A DNA stretch of 64,000 bases, from the NCBI GenBank assembly GCA_025353725.1, contig JANXOF010000095.1, positions 62,001 through 126,000 of the forward strand, read 5' to 3'. The stretch is from Polyangiaceae bacterium (lineage in GTDB: Bacteria > Myxococcota_A > Polyangia > Polyangiales > Polyangiaceae). Positions within the stretch are counted from its first letter, which is position 1. Every line of letters begins with the position of its first letter. The notes below the pieces were generated by a model. That model was not told the origin of the DNA and did not search any database. It saw only the letters and a list, made by a program, of their open reading frames with translations. This document shows positions 15,000 through 23,431 of the stretch, piece after piece. A program made the translations under genes and the position numbers.

Positions 15000-15979
15000 A
15001 AACCACGATTCGGAAAGTCCTTTTCGCGATGCTCCTGGGCGTGGGCGTCTATTTCGGACTCGCTCTTTACAGCGGACTCGACAAGCTGCGCGATTCACTC
15101 GCGGTGTTCCGACCTGAGTCGTTCCTCATCGCCTGCGGGCTTGCGTTTGGCAACTACGTTCTGCGATTCTTTAAGTGGGAGTATTACCTCGCGCGGCTCG
15201 AAATCCGCGGCGTCCCTAAGCTCGATAGCTTCCTCACGTTCCTTTCTGGATTTGTGCTTACCGTAACTCCCGGCAAAGTCGGAGAAGTCTTCAAGTCGCT
15301 CGTACTCTTCGAAACGCAAGGCGTACCCATGACCAAAACAGCCCCCATCGTCGTCGCCGAGCGCGCTACCGACGTGATTGGGATTGTCGCGCTGATCGTC
15401 TTCGGCTCGCTCGGCTTCGAGGGCGGGCTCGTTTGGGCAGGCATCGGCTCCGCGCTCGTTCTCGCGCTGCTCGTGATCGTCGGGAACAAAAAGCTGTCGA
15501 TGTCGCTCATAGAGCTCGTGGCGCGCATTCCAGGTCGGGTTGGCACGATCGCCCCGAAGCTAGAGGCCGCGTACGGCAGCCTCGCGACCATGCTTAGGCC
15601 TCGCAATCTCATCGTGCCGAGCATGCTCTCGGCGGCGGCCTGGACACTCGAATGCCTTGCCCTCTGGGTTCTCCTGCGGGGTTTCGGTCAAACCACGAGT
15701 CTCCCGCTCGCTACGTTCTTTTACGCGACGAGCACGCTCATCGGCGCCATTATCCCGGTGCCGGGTGGCCTGGGCGTCACGGAGAGTGCACTCATGGGCC
15801 AGATGACGACGCTCGGAGGCGTGGAGAAGGGCATCGCGACGGCCGCCATGATTTTGGTGCGCTTTGCAACCTTATGGTTTGCCGTAGTCGTCGGCTTTCT
15901 CGCGCTGACATGGATGAAACGCCGCCATCCGGGCCTCCTCGCCGAGAGCCCAAAAGCACCCGAAAGCTCGGAGGCGTAA
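14996..15979 (+). CDS. Lysylphosphatidylglycerol synthase transmembrane-domain (UPF0104/YbhN-like) protein
   Basis: The 327-residue integral membrane protein has about seven or eight hydrophobic helices and the family motifs FLSGFVLTVTPGKVGEVFKS (about 80-99), ERATDVIGI, and IPVPGGLGVTESALMG near residue 255-270. This matches the membrane part of MprF and stand-alone YbhN-type proteins. MprF's membrane domain flips aminoacyl-phospholipids; the stand-alone proteins have uncertain substrates, possibly lipid translocation. The catalytic aminoacyl transferase domain of MprF is absent. The gene is coupled to the small membrane protein by an ATGA overlap and ends convergently with the histidine kinase gene. 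Confidence 0.85.
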   Translation: MKTTIRKVLFAMLLGVGVYFGLALYSGLDKLRDSLAVFRPESFLIACGLAFGNYVLRFFKWEYYLARLEIRGVPKLDSFLTFLSGFVLTVTPGKVGEVFKSLVLFETQGVPMTKTAPIVVAERATDVIGIVALIVFGSLGFEGGLVWAGIGSALVLALLVIVGNKKLSMSLIELVARIPGRVGTIAPKLEAAYGSLATMLRPRNLIVPSMLSAAAWTLECLALWVLLRGFGQTTSLPLATFFYATSTLIGAIIPVPGGLGVTESALMGQMTTLGGVEKGIATAAMILVRFATLWFAVVVGFLALTWMKRRHPGLLAESPKAPESSEA

Positions 15980-16031
15980 AGCGGTTGCGCGTCGACTGAC
16001 TTGTCGATGATCACCCTCCGAGCTGTAGCGC

Positions 16032-17141
16032 TCACGCAGGCAGGGTCCGGGCGGCAGCGCATGGCGTGCTTTGCGAAGCTTCCGCGTCGGCGTTCAGAGG
16101 GATTTCGAAAAACATTGTGGTTCCCTCACCGGGAGAGCTCGCAAGGACGCCAATGTCGCCGCCGTGCGCACGAATGATTCCCTTCGCGATGGCGAGCCCC
16201 AGTCCTGCTCCGCGTCGATCGTGGCGGTCGGATTTCCAGTAGCGATTGAAGACGCTTTCTAGCTCTTCCGTTGCTATCCCCTTCCCGTGGTCTCGAATTT
16301 CGACACGCAACGCGTTGGCTGTTTGGCGCGCGTGGACAGCAATCACCCCACCGTCCGACGAAAACTTAATCGCATTGCCTATGAGATTCGAGAAGACTTG
16401 AAGGATACGGTCCGTATCACACAAAAGCTCGATGGGAGGCGGATCGACAACCTCGATTTTGATACCCTTCTTGCGTGCTGAGGGCTCGAAGCGCTCCGAG
16501 ATTTCCCCCATAATCTCCACCAAGGCGACGGGCCGCTTCTCGACGACTAAAGCGCCCGCATCGATACTTGCGAAATCGAGTAAGTCGCCGATGAGCCGAT
16601 TCATGGTTTTGCCTTGTCGTCGAACGCGCTCGATCAGTAGTCGCTGGCCGTGGTCGTCTACTTTGTGTCCCGAAGCGACCAGGAGCTCGAGTTGAAGCAG
16701 CAGTGTCGACAGCGGTGTGCGCAGATCATGCGAAACAATGGCAAGGATATCTTCACGCTGTCGAATGGCAAGTACGGCTTTGGCGTGGGCCGTGCGCGCG
16801 GCCCCGTAGGCTTCGCAAACGAAGCCCGCAAGCCACACCACGGGCACGGCCAACGCAACGTAGAGAAACAACCGAACGGCACTCGAAACGGAAATCGCAG
16901 CGAAGCTGTAAAGCGGTGGCAGAAACGCAAACTTCAATCCGGCAGCCCCGAGGGCGACCGAAAACAGACCCGGCCCACGCCCGCGAACCAGGGCGATGGC
17001 CATCGCCGCTGCGAGAAGCGGAGGCAGCACGGTCCCGGCAAGCCACGGCTCGAGAACTTTCGTGAGACCCAACGTCGCCGCAGTGACGAGCGCCGACCCC
17101 AGGTAACTAACGAGCAAAGGTGTCGCGCCTGCGGCTCGCAT
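16032..17141 (-). CDS. Sensor histidine kinase (orphan)
   Basis: The 369-residue protein has four hydrophobic helices in its first 110 residues in the style of KdpD-type DUF4118 membrane modules. A HisKA domain follows with the phospho-acceptor His138 in SHDLRTPLS, then a HATPase_c domain: N-box with Asn256 in NLIGNAIKFS, G1 DHGKGI, and G2 GAGLGLAIAKGI. All catalytic motifs are intact, so it should be active. No PAS or large periplasmic domain is present, so sensing may occur within the membrane helices. No response regulator lies next to it; the partner must be encoded elsewhere. ATG start at 17141. Confidence 0.9.
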   Translation of the reverse strand: MRAAGATPLLVSYLGSALVTAATLGLTKVLEPWLAGTVLPPLLAAAMAIALVRGRGPGLFSVALGAAGLKFAFLPPLYSFAAISVSSAVRLFLYVALAVPVVWLAGFVCEAYGAARTAHAKAVLAIRQREDILAIVSHDLRTPLSTLLLQLELLVASGHKVDDHGQRLLIERVRRQGKTMNRLIGDLLDFASIDAGALVVEKRPVALVEIMGEISERFEPSARKKGIKIEVVDPPPIELLCDTDRILQVFSNLIGNAIKFSSDGGVIAVHARQTANALRVEIRDHGKGIATEELESVFNRYWKSDRHDRRGAGLGLAIAKGIIRAHGGDIGVLASSPGEGTTMFFEIPLNADAEASQSTPCAAARTLPA

Positions 17142-17443
17142 CCGTGCATGGTAAGACAGTGGAGCAGGTTTTCAAGACCGACGCCCCCGCTAGCTCCGCC
17201 TTAGACTAAGCTTTCATTCACGCGTCGCGCTTCAGACGCTGGCGGCGGCCCCGGTCGACCCGTTTCTTCCGACGCGTTCGAGCTGAGGGAAGCCCAGACC
17301 GTCCGGGTCCCACCGTGACCGGTGCGTCACAACGCAGGAGTAAAAAAGCGAAACGTCCCGCCCTGCCGAAACCAATCTTCTACGCGTGCGTACCCCTCGG
17401 CGCGCCCCGACTGACCGGAGCTCGTCGAAGACTGAGGACCCCC
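17142..17443. other. Intergenic region between divergent histidine kinase and P460-like genes
   Basis: This 302-bp stretch holds no convincing gene. GTGAC-CGGTGC-GTCAC forms a small inverted repeat at about 17314-17329, followed by an A-run (about 17342-17347). It presumably contains promoters for both divergent genes, but no clear -35/-10 pair was found. Confidence 0.4.
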
Positions 17444-18058
17444 ATGAAAACTAACCTTCTTTCTATCTTGGAAACCTCGATGCTCTCGGGCGCGATCGCA
17501 CTCGTTGGGTGCAGCCTCGGTTGTTCCTCGTCGACCGCTGCAGAGGCGGGGTGTCCAGGCCAGAGCGCCGGGTGTCCCGCGACAGCGTCGGGCAGCACGG
17601 TTCAGGAGGCCGAAACGGTGGGGACGGCGCAGCTACCACCCACTGGGGCAGAGGCGTCGTACGACGCTTGGCTGGAGAAGGGCGAGTACAAGGCTTGGAA
17701 GTGTGAGCCCTCGCCCCACGATGCGCGCTCGCCCTCGCCCCACGGCAAAAACCGGATTTGTTCAAATGCCGCACTCGCCGCGCACGGAGCCGGAGAGTTT
17801 CCGATCGGTTCGGCGGGGGTCAAAGAGCTCTACGACGCAGCGGGTACGAAAATTGTTGGCTACGCGACCTACCGCAAGGTGGGCACCGGCAAGGGAGAGG
17901 CGTGGTCCTGGTTCGAGAAAACCGTGACCGATGGGTTAATTGCGAAAGGTCCAGGGACGGCGGGTACACCAAAGTCGATATGCGTAGGCTGCCACGCCGG
18001 GACAGGGAGTGACGCCGCACATTCGGGGCATGACTTCGTTTATACTCAGGTGAATTGA
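17444..18058 (+). CDS. Cytochrome P460-like c-type heme lipoprotein
   Basis: From ATG 17444 (GAGGA about six bases upstream) the product is 204 residues with a lipoprotein signal (ALVGC, Cys23; a second candidate SLGC, Cys27). The mature part shows the P460-family pattern YDAWLEKGEYKAWKCE, SPSPHGKNRICSN and a single heme-binding CVGCH at residues 180-184, followed by SGHDFVY. Cytochrome P460 proteins carry a c-type heme crosslinked to a lysine and oxidise hydroxylamine; many distant homologues are uncharacterised, so a redox role in the cell envelope is likely but substrate is not known. The longer frame to 17315 adds a basic N-terminus that would bury the signal peptide, so it was rejected. 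Confidence 0.8.
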   Translation: MKTNLLSILETSMLSGAIALVGCSLGCSSSTAAEAGCPGQSAGCPATASGSTVQEAETVGTAQLPPTGAEASYDAWLEKGEYKAWKCEPSPHDARSPSPHGKNRICSNAALAAHGAGEFPIGSAGVKELYDAAGTKIVGYATYRKVGTGKGEAWSWFEKTVTDGLIAKGPGTAGTPKSICVGCHAGTGSDAAHSGHDFVYTQVN

Positions 18059-18091
18059 AGAACGACGCGAAGGCGTAGACGGCGACCTTAG

Positions 18092-18547
18092 CTACTCTAG
18101 CGGAAGAACAAAGTGTGCGGCGCCATCCTCAAGGAATCCGCACTTACCGTAAAACCCGCGGACGTAGCTTTCTCGTTTTCTGTCTGTAAGAAGTGAGAGT
18201 CGGCAGGCTCCGCGCGCTCGCGAGACCCGTATGGCTTCTGTGCAGAGTGCACGCCCAATACCCATGCCGCGTGCCGAATCTTTCACGACGAGTTCATCGA
18301 GCGTCGCTATCGGGCGCGCGAAGCGAAGTTGCGGACGAAACGAGAGCATCACTAGGCCAAGCACCTCGTCGCGTGCAACGGCTAACACGAACGCGGCGGC
18401 CGAACTGCCCACGAGCGAAGCGAGACGGGACGCTATCTCCGCCGGTGAGCTCGCGTAGCCGAGCATCTCGATGAGTCGGACGATGGCGGCCGCATCCGCC
18501 GGCGCTGCCGAACGAAGGATGAGCCCCGTCGAAGCGGTTGGGTTCAC
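18092..18547 (-). CDS. GNAT-family N-acetyltransferase
   Basis: The 151-residue protein is a compact GNAT fold. The acetyl-CoA pyrophosphate loop is visible as LVVKDSARGMGIGRALCTEAI (R-G-M-G-I-G-R at about 94-100), followed by CRLSLLTDRKRESYVRGFYGKCGF, the usual motif B with the Y-x-x-x-GF end. It begins with LRSAAPADAAAIVRLIEMLGY. The substrate is unknown; such small stand-alone proteins acetylate amines ranging from polyamines to antibiotics. GTG start at 18547, 21 bp after the pseudouridine synthase stop, so it is probably the last gene of that operon. Confidence 0.88.
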   Translation of the reverse strand: MNPTASTGLILRSAAPADAAAIVRLIEMLGYASSPAEIASRLASLVGSSAAAFVLAVARDEVLGLVMLSFRPQLRFARPIATLDELVVKDSARGMGIGRALCTEAIRVSRARGACRLSLLTDRKRESYVRGFYGKCGFLEDGAAHFVLPLE

Positions 18548-18568
18548 TCGGTTAACTTTGGCTGCGCG

Positions 18569-19657
18569 TCAGGGAATGGCGCGCAGCGCCGTGAGGACGA
18601 CTTCGAAGGCAGCCGGGGGGTCCACCTCGAAGCACACTCGCTCGCCGGTCACGGGATGAACGAACCCCAAAAGGCGCGCGTGCAAAGCCGGGCGACCCAA
18701 CGCCTCTGCGGCCTCCAGAAGGACAGGGTGCTTTGACACCCTTCCGTAAAGCGGGTCGCCGAGAATGGGCGTGTTCCCGTCCGCCAGGTGCACGCGGATC
18801 TGGTGCGTGCGACCCGTTTCGAGGCGGCAGCCCACGTAGGTAACCAAACCATGCGCGAAACTTTCGAGCGGCCGTACGTGGGTCACTGCGCGCTTGCCGA
18901 GCTTTACTTTCGTCGAGAACTTGAATCGGTCCTTCGGGTGACGACCGTGGAGCGTGTCGAACGTCTGCTTTTTGACGTCGCCAAGGCAGATGGCAACGTA
19001 CTCACGGTCGATAGAGTGTGCGGCAAACTGCGCTTTCAGGTGTTCGCGTGCGCGAGGGTGACGTGCGACAACCATGAGCCCACTCGTTCCCTTGTCGAGA
19101 CGGTGGACGATTCCGGGCCGGCTGCGGTCGAGGTCGGCATGCTCGACCGGGGTCATCGAGGTCTCCGCCGGCGCTCCCGGAAGCAGAGCGAGGAGCGCCC
19201 CCGGAGGCGGCGCGAGCGAGGCCGTTCGAACGGAGACGCTCGGCCTCTCGTCAATGTCCTCCTCGCCGTCGGGAGGGTCGAACACGCCTCGGGCCAGGAG
19301 CCCGTTCACGAGCGTACCGGTACGGTTGCCGCGCGCAGGATGAACGACGAGGCCGGCAGGCTTATTCAACACGATGACGGCGTCATCGATGTAAATCACA
19401 TCGAACTCGATCCCGTCTTCCGCGAGCGCCTCCGTCGGCGGCGGTGGCTGGGGCTGGACTTCGATTTTTGCGCCCTCGCGGAGCTTTTCCGCAGCCTTCT
19501 TGACTAAACCGTCAACGGTGACGTTACCGTTCTCGATCCATCTCTTGAGCTCGGACCGCGATGGGCCGGCCTCCATCGCCGAGAGAGTCGACGCCAGGAA
19601 TCGATCAAGCCGCGCACCGGCACCTTCTCTCGGAACAATCAGCCGAATGGTACGCAC
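18569..19657 (-). CDS. RluA/RluD-family pseudouridine synthase with an insertion
   Basis: The 362-residue protein has an N-terminal S4 RNA-binding domain (about 15-70) and a pseudouridine synthase domain. The catalytic Asp188 lies in HRLDKGTSG (185-193); other family blocks are VLNKPAGLVVHPARGN, ETGRTHQIRVH and DPLYG. This set defines the RluA/C/D family, which isomerises uridines in 23S rRNA or tRNA; the shape is closest to RluD but the target position is not certain. Residues about 124-178 form an acidic then Ala/Pro-rich insertion absent from typical RluD. The gene follows the DUF507-like gene by 14 bp. Confidence 0.9.
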   Translation of the reverse strand: MRTIRLIVPREGAGARLDRFLASTLSAMEAGPSRSELKRWIENGNVTVDGLVKKAAEKLREGAKIEVQPQPPPPTEALAEDGIEFDVIYIDDAVIVLNKPAGLVVHPARGNRTGTLVNGLLARGVFDPPDGEEDIDERPSVSVRTASLAPPPGALLALLPGAPAETSMTPVEHADLDRSRPGIVHRLDKGTSGLMVVARHPRAREHLKAQFAAHSIDREYVAICLGDVKKQTFDTLHGRHPKDRFKFSTKVKLGKRAVTHVRPLESFAHGLVTYVGCRLETGRTHQIRVHLADGNTPILGDPLYGRVSKHPVLLEAAEALGRPALHARLLGFVHPVTGERVCFEVDPPAAFEVVLTALRAIP

Positions 19658-19671
19658 CGTGGGCGATGCGC

Positions 19672-19935
19672 CTACCAGATCTTCGACTTGATGTGGCCCT
19701 TGGCCTTCACCAGAATGTCAACGAGTGCTCGGTCGTAGAAATTCTTCGGGTAAAGCTCGGCGGCCACGCGACGTTTGAACAGCGCACGCCCTTCCTCGAT
19801 CTCCTCCGCGAGGGTTTCGAACAAGTTATCGTTCGTGATCCCGTTGACGATTTTCTCCTCGTTGTAGAGCGAGAGATCGCTTGCAATCGCTCGCGCCAGG
19901 CGGCGAGCGGCTTCCTCTGTTTCGATCAGCGGCAT
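19672..19935 (-). CDS. DUF507-like small protein
   Basis: The 87-residue product is highly charged and helical: EEAARRLARAIASDLSLYNEEKI, then FETLAEEIEEGRALFKRRV and a C-terminal KNFYDRALVDILVKAKGHIKSKIW. This agrees in length and pattern with DUF507 proteins of delta-proteobacteria; function unknown. The ATG at 19935 is chosen because GAGGAG lies 8 nt upstream; the TTG two codons earlier is worse. A good sigma-70-type promoter lies just upstream. It is the first gene of the DUF507-pseudouridine synthase-GNAT operon. Confidence 0.75.
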   Translation of the reverse strand: MPLIETEEAARRLARAIASDLSLYNEEKIVNGITNDNLFETLAEEIEEGRALFKRRVAAELYPKNFYDRALVDILVKAKGHIKSKIW

Positions 19936-19962
19936 CGTCAAATCTCCTCAGTAACGGTCGGT

Positions 19963-19992
19963 AGTATCGCGAACCGGCAACGCCAATGTCAA
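19963..19992 (-). promoter_or_regulatory. Sigma-70-type promoter for the DUF507/pseudouridine synthase operon
   Basis: On the minus strand TTGACA (19992-19987) and GATACT (19968-19963) are separated by 18 bp. The -35 is a perfect consensus and the -10 is a fair match. The predicted transcript would start near 19956, giving a leader of about 20 nt that contains the GAGGAG site before the ATG at 19935. Confidence 0.55.
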
Positions 19993-20057
19993 AGGGATGC
20001 TCACGGGTCGACACTCGCAGTATACGTAGGCAAACGAGCGCTCCGGTGAATGCACGC

Positions 20058-21959
20058 ATGTTTCCCGCAAATTCAAGTTCAGCCTTTCCCTCGTTCTCAA
20101 CCTTCCCCGCAGCCCTCGAGGACGCCGCGAAGGCCGACCCAACCCTCGGCTTTCGGTTCATTTCGGAAGACGGAGTGCCTGGGTTTGCGTCGTCGGGCGC
20201 ACCGCAGCGGCAAACAAGCGAGGCGTCGTTTTCCTACACCGCACTCGAAAGGGCGAGCGCACGCTACGGCGGCGCCCTTCAGGCACTTGGGCTAGCGAAA
20301 GGCGACCGAGTCGCGCTCATTTTGCCCGCGGCTGAGGACTTCGTTCTCTGTTTTCTCGGTGCCATGCGCGCGGGAATCGTCCCCGTTCCCATCTATCCAC
20401 CGCTCGGACTCGGGCAGCTTCAAGGCTACCTCGACAACACGCGCCACATTGTCGCGAAGTCCGGCGCACGCGCCCTCGTCACGAGCGGACAGATTAAACG
20501 CATGCTCGGTACGGTCCAGGCGGCGTGTCCCGCGCTTGAGCAGGTGGTCGCCGTCGAGGCGATTCGTGAGTCCCTTGAGCCCCTTGTCCCGGTCAAGCTC
20601 ACCGGTGATGACCTCGCGTTTCTCCAGTTCACGAGCGGGTCAACCTCGCGTCCGAAGGGGGTCGCCCTTTCGCATGCGAACCTGATGGCGAACGTGAAAT
20701 GCATCACGCACGACGGCCTCCGCATGACGGGAGAAGACGTCGGCGTGTCGTGGTTGCCGCTCTATCACGATATGGGGCTCATTGGCTTCGTCCTGGCGCC
20801 CATTCTCTACCGAACGCCTATCGTGTTCTTACCACCGCTGCTCTTTCTCAAGCGGCCCGTAAGCTGGCTCCAGGCCATGACACGCCATAAAGGCACGATA
20901 TCGTTCGGGCCGAACTTTGCTTATGCGCTATGCGTAAAGCGAATTCGCGAGCGCGAATTGGCCAATATCGATCTTTCGAGCTGGCGCGTCGCCGGCTGCG
21001 GTGCAGAGCCCATTCGGCCTGAAACGCTCGAATCGTTTGCCGCGACCTTCGCGAAGGTCGGATTTTCCGCGAAGGCTCTCCTCCCGTCTTACGGGATGGC
21101 CGAATCGTCCCTCGCGATCTCGTTTACAGAGCGCAACGAGGGCATGAAGACGCTTAGCGTCGACGGCGAGACTCTTTGGACCGAAAACGTCGCAAAGTGC
21201 GTTCCGGAAGGCCATCCCGGCGCGGTGCGTCTCGTTTCATGCGGCTCGAGTTTCATAGATCATGAGATCGCAGTGTTCGCCGAAGACGACACCCTGAGTA
21301 GCGCCCAGCTCGCGGAAGACACGGTCGGAGAACTACGACTTCGCGGCCCAAGCGTCATGACCGGTTACTGGGAAGACGAGGCTCGCACGCGCGACGCCTT
21401 CGCCGGAGGCTGGCTAAAAACCGGGGACCTCGGTGTGATCCACGACGGGCACGTCTTTATCTGCGGGAGGTCGAAAGAGGTCATTATCGTCAACGGCCGA
21501 AACTATTATCCCCAAGATATCGAGTGGGAGGCAAGTCATGTCGAAGGAGTGCGAAAGGGCAACGTCATCGCTTTCGGTGCGCGCGACCACACCGAGCGTG
21601 ATCGCGAGCGCGTGGTCGTCGCATTCGAGGTGCAAGAGGCACAGCCTGACCTAAGCGCCAAGGAGCTCGCTCTCCTGAAGCAGCCCGTGGCTTTGCTCAT
21701 ACGCAAAGCGGTTCTCGACGGTATGAACCTGTCGATTGACGACGTGGTCCCGCTCGCTCCTGGCGTCCTTCCGAAGACGTCGAGCGGCAAACTCCAGCGT
21801 GCGAAGACGCGTGAACTTTATGAGTCAGGGTCGCTTCTCGAGCGTAAGAGTGCGCGCGAGGAGGACCGCTTTGACATCTTGAAAGCGGCTGCGAAAAGCC
21901 AGCTCTCCTACTTTAAGCTTGCCGTCCTTAGTACGACGCGCGGGCCAAAGAAGGAATAG
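20058..21959 (+). CDS. Fatty-acyl-AMP ligase (FAAL-type AMP-binding protein)
   Basis: From ATG 20058 the protein has 633 residues. It is an adenylate-forming enzyme: P-loop FTSGSTSRPKGV (191-202), LPLYHDMGLIG, SYGMAESSLAISF, TGDLGV and the C-terminal catalytic-lysine region KTSSGKLQR. Traits typical of FAALs rather than acyl-CoA ligases include GPNFAYALCVKRIRERE and NGRNYYPQDIEW. FAALs activate fatty acids as acyl-adenylates and load them on carrier proteins instead of CoA. The thioesterase gene follows after 6 bp. No carrier protein is next to it; the only ACP in the window is 10 kb away in the ketosynthase operon. The frame stays open to 19986, but family length and the good divergent promoter favour the later start. 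Confidence 0.85.
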   Translation: MFPANSSSAFPSFSTFPAALEDAAKADPTLGFRFISEDGVPGFASSGAPQRQTSEASFSYTALERASARYGGALQALGLAKGDRVALILPAAEDFVLCFLGAMRAGIVPVPIYPPLGLGQLQGYLDNTRHIVAKSGARALVTSGQIKRMLGTVQAACPALEQVVAVEAIRESLEPLVPVKLTGDDLAFLQFTSGSTSRPKGVALSHANLMANVKCITHDGLRMTGEDVGVSWLPLYHDMGLIGFVLAPILYRTPIVFLPPLLFLKRPVSWLQAMTRHKGTISFGPNFAYALCVKRIRERELANIDLSSWRVAGCGAEPIRPETLESFAATFAKVGFSAKALLPSYGMAESSLAISFTERNEGMKTLSVDGETLWTENVAKCVPEGHPGAVRLVSCGSSFIDHEIAVFAEDDTLSSAQLAEDTVGELRLRGPSVMTGYWEDEARTRDAFAGGWLKTGDLGVIHDGHVFICGRSKEVIIVNGRNYYPQDIEWEASHVEGVRKGNVIAFGARDHTERDRERVVVAFEVQEAQPDLSAKELALLKQPVALLIRKAVLDGMNLSIDDVVPLAPGVLPKTSSGKLQRAKTRELYESGSLLERKSAREEDRFDILKAAAKSQLSYFKLAVLSTTRGPKKE

Positions 21960-21965
21960 CGAGCG

Positions 21966-22409
21966 GTGATTACCCATCTTCGAGCGGTGCACTTCGAGGA
22001 AGTTGACGTAGCCGGAGTGGTATTTTTCGCCCGGTTTTTCGGCTACGCACACGACGCGATGGAGCGTTTCTTCGATGATCTTGAGGGCGGCTACGTGGCG
22101 CTCGTCAACAAGCGTTCGATTGGCTTCCCTGCTGTCCACGCCAGTGCAGACTACAAGAGTCCGATTCGCTACGGCGACGTCGTGCGCATCACGGGAGACG
22201 TAACGAGGCTTGGCACCACCGCCGCTCATTTTTCCTTCGTCATGACGCGCGTCCGGGACGCGGTGCACGTCGCCACGATGATGCACGTTCATGTGTGCAC
22301 CGACATCAGGGCTATGGCGAAGCTCGCCTTCCCGCCCGACGTCCGTGCAGCCTTAGAACGTCACCTCGTCCCGAGCCCTCCCGCCTCTGCCCCCCTTGCG
22401 GACGCTTAG
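21966..22409 (+). CDS. 4-hydroxybenzoyl-CoA thioesterase-like (hotdog fold) acyl thioesterase
   Basis: The 147-residue protein begins with ITHLRAVHFEEVDVAGVVFFARFFGYAHDAMERF, the hotdog-fold signature with the catalytic Asp in the E-V-D-V-A-G-V-V segment of 4HBT-type thioesterases. A beta-sheet follows with YKSPIRYGDVVRI. These enzymes hydrolyse acyl-CoA or acyl-ACP. It starts at GTG 21966, 6 bp after the acyl-AMP ligase gene, so the pair is surely cotranscribed and probably acts on the same acyl chain, one loading and one releasing or editing. It ends convergently with lgt. Confidence 0.85.
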   Translation: MITHLRAVHFEEVDVAGVVFFARFFGYAHDAMERFFDDLEGGYVALVNKRSIGFPAVHASADYKSPIRYGDVVRITGDVTRLGTTAAHFSFVMTRVRDAVHVATMMHVHVCTDIRAMAKLAFPPDVRAALERHLVPSPPASAPLADA

Positions 22410-22419
22410 GTGACGATCG

Positions 22420-23388
22420 CTAAGTGACGGGCACGTCCGTTGGGGGCGACAAGGCTGCCACACCGGCGGGTGCCGCCACGAGGTCCAGCGGGTCGATGCC
22501 GCTGGACTGGAGCGCGCGAACTTTACGCACCATCACTAGGCCAAGGACAAACAGCGCCACGCAAAGCCACTGCGCAGGGGTAAGCGCGCCGTAGCGCGGG
22601 TCGGCCTGTTCGAGATCGCGCACGCGAAGAAAATCCATCGCGAAGCGTACCGGCGCATAAGCGAGTGCGCAGACCGCCACGTACGTTCCCGTCGGGAGCT
22701 TTCGACTCCACGTGAGAGCGAGGAAGGCCGCAAGAACGACTGTAAACATCATCTCCAGAAGCCCCAGGTCAAACTGAGGATACGTCCCATTGACAAGTTC
22801 GATGCCCGTCGCTTTTTGGAGCGAATAGAGCGTATTTCGATCGGGAAAGGCGACGGCCAGAAGGGTGCCTGGGTCCGCCTTCATGCCCGGATGATCGTGC
22901 ACGACCGAGCACCCACTCCGCCCGAAGATCCAAGCCACGGGAAAGACGCTCAAGATCAAGTCGGCAAACGGCAAGATCGGCATAGCGACCTGACGTTTTC
23001 GGTACTTCGGAATCGTAAAACCTAAGACCGGAATGCGTAGCCATGTCACAGACTCAAAATACTTCCACAACACAGCGCCGATGATGGCTCCAGTGAACCC
23101 CCCGAACGAGCTTAGGCCTTCATAGAGCAGAAAGAGCGACCAAGGACGCTTAACGAGCTCGTGCGGGTGATAGAAAATTTGGTCCAACATGTGACCACCA
23201 AGGAAGCCCGCGACGAGCATCCACGTGATGAACGAGTTGAGCTTGTCGAGGTCCAGACCGCGCTGCCGCGCTCGCCGCGTCGCCAAGTAGGTCCCCAAAA
23301 CCACGCCCGTCGCCACAAGCAAACCGAACGGATGGAGCGTCATCGGACCGATTTTTAGGTCCGGCACATGGATATACGGGATCATCAA
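22420..23388 (-). CDS. lgt: Prolipoprotein diacylglyceryl transferase
   Basis: The 322-residue membrane protein transfers diacylglyceryl from phosphatidylglycerol to the lipobox Cys of prolipoproteins. It has about seven hydrophobic segments and the family blocks LHPFGLLVATGVVLG, YEGLSSFGGFTGAIIG (89-104) and GRSGCSVVHDHPG (156-168) with Arg157 in the position of the essential Arg of the Lgt signature. The signature continues C-S-V-V-H-D-H-P, the form usual for this lineage instead of the E. coli G-N-F-I-N. It lies 43 bp after two lipoprotein genes of the mazG-rlmN operon and may be read with them. Two consecutive ATGs occur; no ribosome-binding site separates them. Confidence 0.92.
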   Translation of the reverse strand: MMIPYIHVPDLKIGPMTLHPFGLLVATGVVLGTYLATRRARQRGLDLDKLNSFITWMLVAGFLGGHMLDQIFYHPHELVKRPWSLFLLYEGLSSFGGFTGAIIGAVLWKYFESVTWLRIPVLGFTIPKYRKRQVAMPILPFADLILSVFPVAWIFGRSGCSVVHDHPGMKADPGTLLAVAFPDRNTLYSLQKATGIELVNGTYPQFDLGLLEMMFTVVLAAFLALTWSRKLPTGTYVAVCALAYAPVRFAMDFLRVRDLEQADPRYGALTPAQWLCVALFVLGLVMVRKVRALQSSGIDPLDLVAAPAGVAALSPPTDVPVT

Positions 23389-23431
23389 GGAGGAGGAGTC
23401 CTAGCAGGTCGTGCCGCGTCGCGCCCAACGA

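Noticed and set aside
18788-19507. 239-codon + strand frame over the pseudouridine synthase gene
   Set aside because: Antisense shadow; the opposite strand carries HRLDKGTSG and the other RluA-family blocks.
23387-23398. Strong Shine-Dalgarno-like AAGGAGGAGGAG on the + strand
   Set aside because: It lies within the start region of lgt on the opposite strand and the following + strand frame is antisense to a lipoprotein gene.
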